A stretch of DNA of 64,000 nucleotides from Boletus sp. NGJ (Eukaryota; Basidiomycota; Agaricomycetes; Boletales; Boletaceae), in assembly GCA_019096195.1 (NCBI GenBank), contig JAGTXK010000196.1, forward strand, positions 62,001-126,000, given 5' to 3'. Position numbers and translations under genes: made by a program. A model generated the notes under the pieces. That model worked only from the letters and a program-made list of their open reading frames with translations, was not told the DNA's origin and searched no databases. Below are positions 57,865 to 64,000 of this stretch, piece after piece; the first letter of the stretch is position 1; every line of letters begins with the position of its first letter.

Positions 57865-60311
57865 ATGACCCTCAAAGAACACGAAACCGTGCACCCATCC
57901 GTATCACGGGGGAACACCGACGAAAAGCGCTCGGCGCACGACGACCCAGACCGAGTGGCCTTCGAGGAGATGGTTCAGTGTGCGGCGATGGGGGGAATTT
58001 CAGAGTTTGCGGTCACGATCGAGGGCGAGGAACAGACGACGTGGTTCGTCTGGCTTCTCGTATGTTGTTGCACCATTTCGGGTTTGCTGTTTGGTTAGAA
58101 GGCGGGCGGTTCTAGAGGCGTGTGCGTGTTCGTTGATGACCTTCCATTCTATTAGGCTATGATACGGGCGTCATCTCTGGTGCACTTGTGACGATCAAGG
58201 GCGATTTAGGGCCAGCTGTCCTCTCAAATGGAGACAAGGCGTGTCTATGTTTGCTACATCCTGCAAGTTTTGTGTGTCGCTGAGCCCAGTTGCTATCCTT
58301 CTACGTTCCTCTACAGGAATTCATCACCTCGGCGACGACGTTGGGTGCTCTGCTGGGTGGTCTCGTTGCGGGTGCCATGTCAGATTGGACAGGTCGCCGA
58401 CTCGTGCTTGGCATTGCAGATGTCATCTTCATCAGCGGCGCCATTGGACAAGCTGTCTGTCATACTGTATGGAGCATGGTGAGCTTTTCCCAGCTTCTTC
58501 CCGTCTCACGCACAATGCGACCCATCTCCCCGTCTCGTGTAGATCGGAGGTCGTTTCTTGATCGGCATCGGCGTAGGCCTCGCATCCTGCATAGCCCCAC
58601 TCTACATCCAAGAACTCTCCCCTACGCGTCTCCGAGGGCGAATGGTCGTTCTCAACGTCGTCATGATCACCCTCGGACAAGTCATTGCGTATGGTATCGA
58701 CGCGGGCTTTGCGAACGTGAACGGTGGTTGGCGGTGGATGGTCGGATTGAGTGTGGTACCCGCCGTAGTACAACTCGCCGTATTGACGTTCCTACCTGAA
58801 TCGCGTGAGTTTGGCATCCTGCAGTGGGTCGTCTGCACTGTGCTAACTCATGGATGCGGACTCATCGCGACAGCACGTATTCTGGTGCGAAGAGGGAGTA
58901 TGGAGGCTGCTTATAAGGTGCTTGCTCGTGTGTACACGACAGCTACACCGGAACAAGTCGAGCGCAAGGTGAATGACCCGGCGGCGTATCGCTTGAATCT
59001 GTACTGGACTGCTTCATGCATGTCATTTTATAGCTCAATGTCCTCCATGCGACCGTTCGACAAAGCATCGAGATCGCCAACTCGACCACCTTTTGGCAAC
59101 GACTCGGTTCGATGCTCTGGATTCCAGCCAACCGTCGTGCACTCAGTACGTCTTTCGACGTGCACTGCAATCGTTGTGTCCTCGACTAAACCTACGTCAC
59201 GTCCCCCCATCGTCGAAAAAGTCGTTGCTTGTGGCATGCAAGCATTTCAACAACTGTGTGGATTCAATACCCTCATGTATTATTCCGCGTCGCTCTTTCA
59301 GGAGATTGGGTTCAATCAACCGACGGCGGTTGGACTCATCATTTCTGGAACCAACTTTGTGTTTACGCTGGTTGCGCTCAAGTTTGTTTTTAGGCTCAAA
59401 CTTTGCAGTCACCATGCTCACGGGTCCCTTTGTAGGTGGATCGATATCGTGGGTCGGAGGCGGATCATGCTATGGTCTTCTCCTGGGATGATCGTCGGGT
59501 TGTCCTTGGCTGCCGTTGCTTTCCACTGTGCGCGTTCACGTCCACACTTTTCTCGAACTCGGACCCATGTTGACGCGCCATGCTTTTTTTCCAGTCATGA
59601 CTGAACACACGGGCAACGTGCTCGTCACGGGCGAACACTACTCACAATCCTGGTCCGCAGTCGTGTTGGTATCCATGATCATCTTCGTCGCGTCGTACGC
59701 GAGCGGATTGGGGAACGTGCCTTGGCAGCAGGGCGAACTCTTTGGGCTCGAAGGTACATACCTTTTTCACACTTTCTCGTTTGCGTCAACTCGTTGACCC
59801 CGCTACCTTTGACGTTTCCCTATTTTCCCTCCAATGTCCCTCCAAATCCTTCCCATCCCAACCTTTATCCTCTCCAGTCCGCGGCATCGGTACCTCCCTC
59901 GCGACAGCCACTAACTGGGGTGCCAACCTCATCATCAACTCGACCTACCTCTCGCTCATGGCCCAAATCACCCCCTCGGGGGCATTCGGATTCTACGCCG
60001 GGCTCTGTCTCCTCGGGTTGATCTTTTGCGTGTGTTGTTTTCCAGAGACGGCCGGGCTGAGTTTAGAAGAGGTGAGGTGGGTGTTTGAGGATGGGTTTGG
60101 GATTCGACGGAGTAGGCAGTTGAGGGAGGCGAAGCGGGCGATGAGAGTGAGGATGGCGGGAGAGAGAGGGGAGGGCCACGAAAAGAAGAAAGGTCTGGAA
60201 GCGCAAAGTGGGAGAAGCGTGATGGAAAGGTGTGAGGATATAGTTCGATGCCGGCAGATATCACGACAGGGTGTCGCAGTTGCGGCGCTGCAAGGTGACG
60301 TTCGATTTTGA
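57865..60311 (+). CDS. MFS sugar/polyol transporter, myo-inositol transporter (ITR) type
   Basis: A 12-helix plasma-membrane symporter of the sugar porter family. The ATG at 57865 ([20 protein letters not shown]) starts a long hydrophilic N-terminus, then helix 1 with [13 protein letters not shown] split by an intron, [54 protein letters not shown] before the central loop, [20 protein letters not shown] (helix 7), [28 protein letters not shown] (a feature of inositol transporters) and [20 protein letters not shown]. The C-terminal tail is basic and coiled-coil-like, ending at 60309. About nine introns; exon joins between 58970 and 59220 and near 59530-59600 are approximate. The inositol assignment rests on the PWQQGELF region. 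Confidence 0.87.
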
Positions 60312-60840
60312 TTCCACTGTGGGCTGTATGTATGTTTGCTTTTGCGAAACGCCCTAGTAGACCTCTTTCAATGGGGCGAACGTTTGAGTCGCTCAAAAAG
60401 TGCCTCCTCAGTGTCAGTTATGGAGAATCGAAGCACTTGCGTCCTCTGCCAGTGAAACCCAGTTATTCCCCTGTCGTCGGCTTGCTCCCGACCTGCTGGT
60501 GAACGATGCATTTATCAATACACCCATCGCCCAAAGGAAATGTACCCCCCAAAACGATATACCTCGAAGTGGCCGCATTCGAGGTTCTCAGCGTTGTGGA
60601 AATCATGATGACCCAGCCCCGAGACTCGGTGTTGCAGTCGCGCCGACCGGCTTTGCTGTACTCTGAGAGGGGAGGAGTCTTATACATACCAACCAAAAAT
60701 GGATGTCACTCGTGAACATGTGAGCTTCCTCGATCTGGGAGGGTACACAGACGTCCACCTGCGCTCACGATAATGCACTGTGAGTCCACCCAACGAGTTC
60801 ATCTTTTAATTTTTGGTCCTTGATGACTATAAGCGGACCC
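60312..60840. other. Convergent intergenic region
   Basis: 3' flanks of the MFS gene (+) and the methyltransferase (-). Nothing is recognised in it. Confidence 0.5.
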
Positions 60841-62714
60841 CTAGTCCTTTGTCGCTTTCCAAAACGCAGCCTTGTATATGTATCCGAGCATAGACTGATC
60901 ATTGCTCGTATAGCTTGTCTCGATCGTCCGCTCGTCCTGCAGACGATCAACGTTAGTCGGGCCAATGCACACCCATTGTGCAATTGCACTCTAGTCCATA
61001 GGAACGCCGAACGTCCGTGGGTCAAAAGAAAGGGACGCACGCTCAACCGAAAGCCAATCTTGCGCGCCAACGCTTTCACCTCTTCCGAATCCAACTCTAT
61101 CGACGGGTCGTTGGTGTTGTTGTTTTCAAAGTGCCATAACAACGGGCCTGGGAGGACAGGGGGCACTCGTACGAACGAAAGGCATGGTATGTTGTTCAGG
61201 TACCTACCGAGATTGATCCAAACACCACCCGGCGCCAGGATGCGATGGATGACACGAAGGTAACTAACGATGTTTTTGGCCTGGGATCAGGGGCTGAGTG
61301 GGGTCATATGGTTTAGGACAGGCCGGGATGAGCCTTACGGTATCGATGAAGAAACAGGTGAGCACGGCGTCCCATTGTCCGGCATGCGGTTCGCTCTCAT
61401 CCGTGTCTGTAGTGCCATATATCTCCTCGAAGTCGCCTGGAGTGGAGCTACAGCACGGAATGTTACAGGTGAAAGGAAGGTGTGTGCCTACCAGCTACTA
61501 GGGAAAAGTCAGTTCCGGGAGGTAAGTCGGACGGGAGGATGTCGGGGATTTTTACTGGTCGAAGCAGTGCGTTTTTGGAAGGGATATTCGAAAACGAGTG
61601 GATGTATGGGTATATGGTGTACTCCCCGATCGACTCGGTCCTTGGACATAGGTTAGGCGGAGTCGGTTATAGCAAGCTCGGAAGCGTACTTGTTGAGGAT
61701 GAGGTACGAGGAAAGGAGCATATAGTGAGAGAATTCGTTTCCTTGACAAGCGAAACCTGGTGGCCGGGATTAGTATCGTACCTCGAGCTTGGAATGTAAA
61801 TAGCCCTCAACCAAGCTTTGCTACGTCATATGCCAGTCTACCTAGACCTGCTCCGGGGACGAGGACTCGGATCGTTCGCCTGAAGTCTTCAGGTCAAAAA
61901 ACAATTCAGTCTTACCAGAAAGTCTGATGTAACCTGTCTCGACCCTTGAAATATTCCTCGAGGACCCTTTTCATCGGCTCGTAACATGAATCACGCTCGG
62001 CTTTTCCCTGGTGACGCATCGATGACGGATGGCGAACAAACGTTGAATCACGGAAACACGCACGTCTTCACTCCAATCGCGAACGAACTGCTTGAGCGTG
62101 CTTCTCAACTTGTCCATGTCAAAGTCCGTGGCCTTGTACCTTCCCCGGCCTTGTCCATGTGACTTCCTCGGATCCAGCGTTTTCGCATCGTTAAGGCGGT
62201 CGTGCGAATGACTGTTGGCGCAAGATTCATCACCTGAAAAACGCCGAAGGGGAGAGCCTGAAAATAATAGTCACTCTGAATCATCCTACCTTGTCCACGG
62301 AATCCCAACGACCGTTGCGATGAACGCTTCAAATCCACGTCTTCTTCCATTCCTCCGTCCTCCCCCGCAATTACATCATGTCCGAATATTTCCGGATTTG
62401 CGACGATTTTATGCAGGAAGTTAGCGTTGGCGAGGATGGCCGTGTCGATCTCTTGAAGTTTACTTCTGTAGCCTATCGAATCGAGCAATGCCTTGTCTGC
62501 GTGAGGAAGGGTGTAGAGGTCCTTTCGGCGACGATTATTGGCGGTCAGCTGTGAGCGATCAAGACGAAGAAGCGAGTCCAGCGTGTCAGTAAATCGAACG
62601 ATGCATTACGAGGTGTGTTACCGAGTACTGAGCGTACTGTTGGAATGTGGCGACGACGTTTGAAAAGTGAACTTGTTCTTGTTCAATGTCTTCTTCCGAG
62701 AATTGAGGGGACAT
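60841..62714 (-). CDS. Carnosine N-methyltransferase-like protein (N2227 family, SAM-dependent)
   Basis: Homologues methylate histidine-containing dipeptides or protein histidines with S-adenosylmethionine. The start at 62714 (MSPQFSEEDIEQEQVHFSNV) leads to a helical N-terminal region (TDFDMDKLRSTLKQFVRDWS reconstructed around 62110). The methyltransferase core follows: VPGAGLGRLA, then GFACQGNEFSHYMLLSSYLI, LNKYASELAITDSA, IYPYIHSFSN, LRPVKIPDILPSDLPPG, SLVAGDFEEIYG, WDAVLTCFFIDTA, YLRVIHRILAPGGVWINLGP and LLWHFENNN. The C-terminal SMLGYIYKAAFWKATKD ends at the TAG at 60841. Seven or more introns. All core motifs are present. An upstream in-frame region (to 62840) could extend the N-terminus but lacks a better start context. 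Confidence 0.9.
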
Positions 62715-62859
62715 TGTAACAAGGTTTCGAAAAGGGACTCGACTTGGATTTGATATGAGGGTCTCGGCTGCCGGTTCGAGCCACGTGGCTTTGTTTGTTT
62801 CTAAAGCTCTTGCCAAATAAACCTTCCACACCTTCGTCACATACGTCCACTACACGACC
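62715..62859. promoter_or_regulatory. Divergent promoter between the methyltransferase and ISY1
   Basis: 145 bp separate the two start codons, so both genes must share or overlap promoter elements. Confidence 0.55.
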
Positions 62860-64000
62860 ATGGTACGCTTATACCCTATATAAGGAGATCAAGGTCCACT
62901 AACAATCTTCTACAGGCGCGTAATGAAGAGAAGGCGCAGTCAATGCTCTACCGTTTCCGCGAAGCCCAAGCGGCTGAGCTAGGCCTCGGTACCCGTGGAG
63001 ACAGACGGCCCAAGATGGCCAGCGCATGTAAAAGTCTGCGTGAATGTGAACGCTGGCGAGGCGAAATCCTACGCGAGATCAGTAGAAAGGTGTCCAAGAT
63101 CCAGGATGGTACGTACCCCCTCGCTTCGGTTCAACGCTCGTCTTCACGCCTCCCGCTCATCACCGTCCCCCGACGTCGGCGTTGTGTAGCTGGTCTGACC
63201 GACTACGAGGTGCGAGATTTGAACGACGAGATAAACAAGTTGTTGCGCGAAAAGCGACATTGGGAGAACCAAATCATCGGTCTCGGAGGTGCGAATTACA
63301 GACGGAACGTCTCCATGCTCGACGACGATGGCAAGGAAGTACCCGGTACTAAAGGATACAAGTCCGTCCTTGCTCTTCTCCTCCCCCATCCCAGTACACT
63401 TATGATCGACTAGGTACTTTGGTCGCGCCAAGGAACTCCCCGGCGTCCGGGAGCTTTTCCAAAGCCGAAAAAAAGAGGAAGAAGAAGAAAACCAAGCATT
63501 GGCATATTACAAAAAGTTTATGCAGCAAGGGCCAGCCTACTTTGGGGACTTGGACGAAACGCAGTCGGGGAATGAGCTGATCGAGTATGAGAGGGAGGCG
63601 GAGGAGGAAGAGTGGCGGGAGGCACAGTTACGGGTTCGCGAGGTGCTTGAGATTCCGGAGGACGATCCCATACCCGACCTTCCTCGTGGTCCCGGCCGGT
63701 CTACAGCTGTTACTCCGTCTGATTCATCGCCTGCTGATGCACCGTCATCGACCAATGGTGGAAAGCGGAAAGCCGATGGTGATGTCAGCATGGCAAACGA
63801 GGATGACCCTCCACCTGAAAACACCAAACGATCAAAGACGGACTTGGCCCAACAATCGGTCGTACCAACTCCTGCACCAAACTCGATGCAGGCCCACGCC
63901 CATCTGGCAGCGTCGTACATCTCGTTCCTCTCACCAGAGGACCTCCTACCGCCGAAAATACCGACAAGGGAAGAAATGGAAGGCGTACTACTCAAACTAC
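62860..64000 (+). CDS. ISY1: Pre-mRNA splicing factor ISY1 (3' end outside the window)
   Basis: A Prp19-complex/NTC-associated protein of the catalytic spliceosome. Exon 1 contains only the start codon (62860-62862). A 53-nt intron (GTACGC ... ACTAAC ... TACAG, 62863-62915) follows, and exon 2 opens ARNEEKAQSMLYRFREAQAA, the conserved ISY1 N-terminus. Next come RECERWRGEILREISRKVSK, an intron, AGLTDYEVRDLNDEINKLLR-EKRHWENQI, GLGGANYRRN, an intron, and YFGRAKELPGVRELF with a Glu/Lys-rich coiled coil. A low-complexity linker follows, and near the window end LAASYISFLSPEDLLPPKIP-TREEME, the usual C-terminal element. The remaining residues lie beyond position 64000. Confidence 0.94.

Noticed and set aside
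61270-61799. Plus-strand frames of 105-128 codons
   Set aside because: Antisense to the well-supported methyltransferase exons.
62760-62785. GGTTCGAGCC resembling a tRNA B box
   Set aside because: No A box or cloverleaf around it, and it lies in the 5' region of the methyltransferase gene.

Overview
The window looks like nuclear DNA of a filamentous basidiomycete (Agaricomycetes). Nearly every recognisable protein is split by many 45-65 bp introns with GT(A/G)NGN donors, CTAAC-like branch points and YAG acceptors. The gene content also fits: a DUF6533-type seven-helix family, GT90 (CAP10-like) and GT61 glycosyltransferases, a CDR/PDR-type ABC transporter and fungal ferric reductase. A Cantharellales (Rhizoctonia/Ceratobasidium-like) source is my guess and is not shown by the sequence. 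Exon joins were made by eye from splice signals and family conservation, so internal boundaries may be off by a few bases.

Layout. 0-13 kb: a PP2A activator (PTPA/Rrd, +), a possible small secreted protein (-), a ferric reductase (-) and a full-size PDR-type ABC transporter (+). 13-29 kb is a gene-poor, rearranged accessory region. It holds a 5'-truncated LINE tail, three DUF6533-type membrane proteins (all -), two copies of a decayed flavin amine oxidase, and a decayed short-chain dehydrogenase that carries a short dispersed repeat. 29-38 kb: mitochondrial complex I 75 kDa subunit (+), a hexose-type MFS transporter (-) and a 2OG-oxygenase-like protein (-). 38-41.6 kb is mostly intergenic, with two weak gene candidates and many A/T homopolymers.

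41.6-57 kb: an AMSH-like JAMM deubiquitinase (-) is divergently paired with the first of three GT90 genes (+). The GT90 unit has been copied along the strand together with pieces of the AMSH 5' end. One GT90 copy carries a frameshift, a fourth 5' fragment lies inverted, and a GT61 gene (also frameshifted) sits between copies 2 and 3. A 167 bp palindromic MITE-like element lies in the same interval. 57-64 kb: an inositol-transporter-like MFS protein (+), a carnosine N-methyltransferase-like protein (-) and the splicing factor ISY1 (+, running off the window).

The conserved genes (PTPA, NDUFS1, AMSH-like, carnosine methyltransferase-like, ISY1) are single-copy housekeeping genes. The blocks between them hold transport (iron reductase, ABC efflux, sugar and polyol uptake) and glycan-modification genes. 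The strongest unusual signal is local duplication and decay: the GT90/AMSH array and the DUF6533/amine-oxidase pair. I found no CRISPR, operon or phage-type system.
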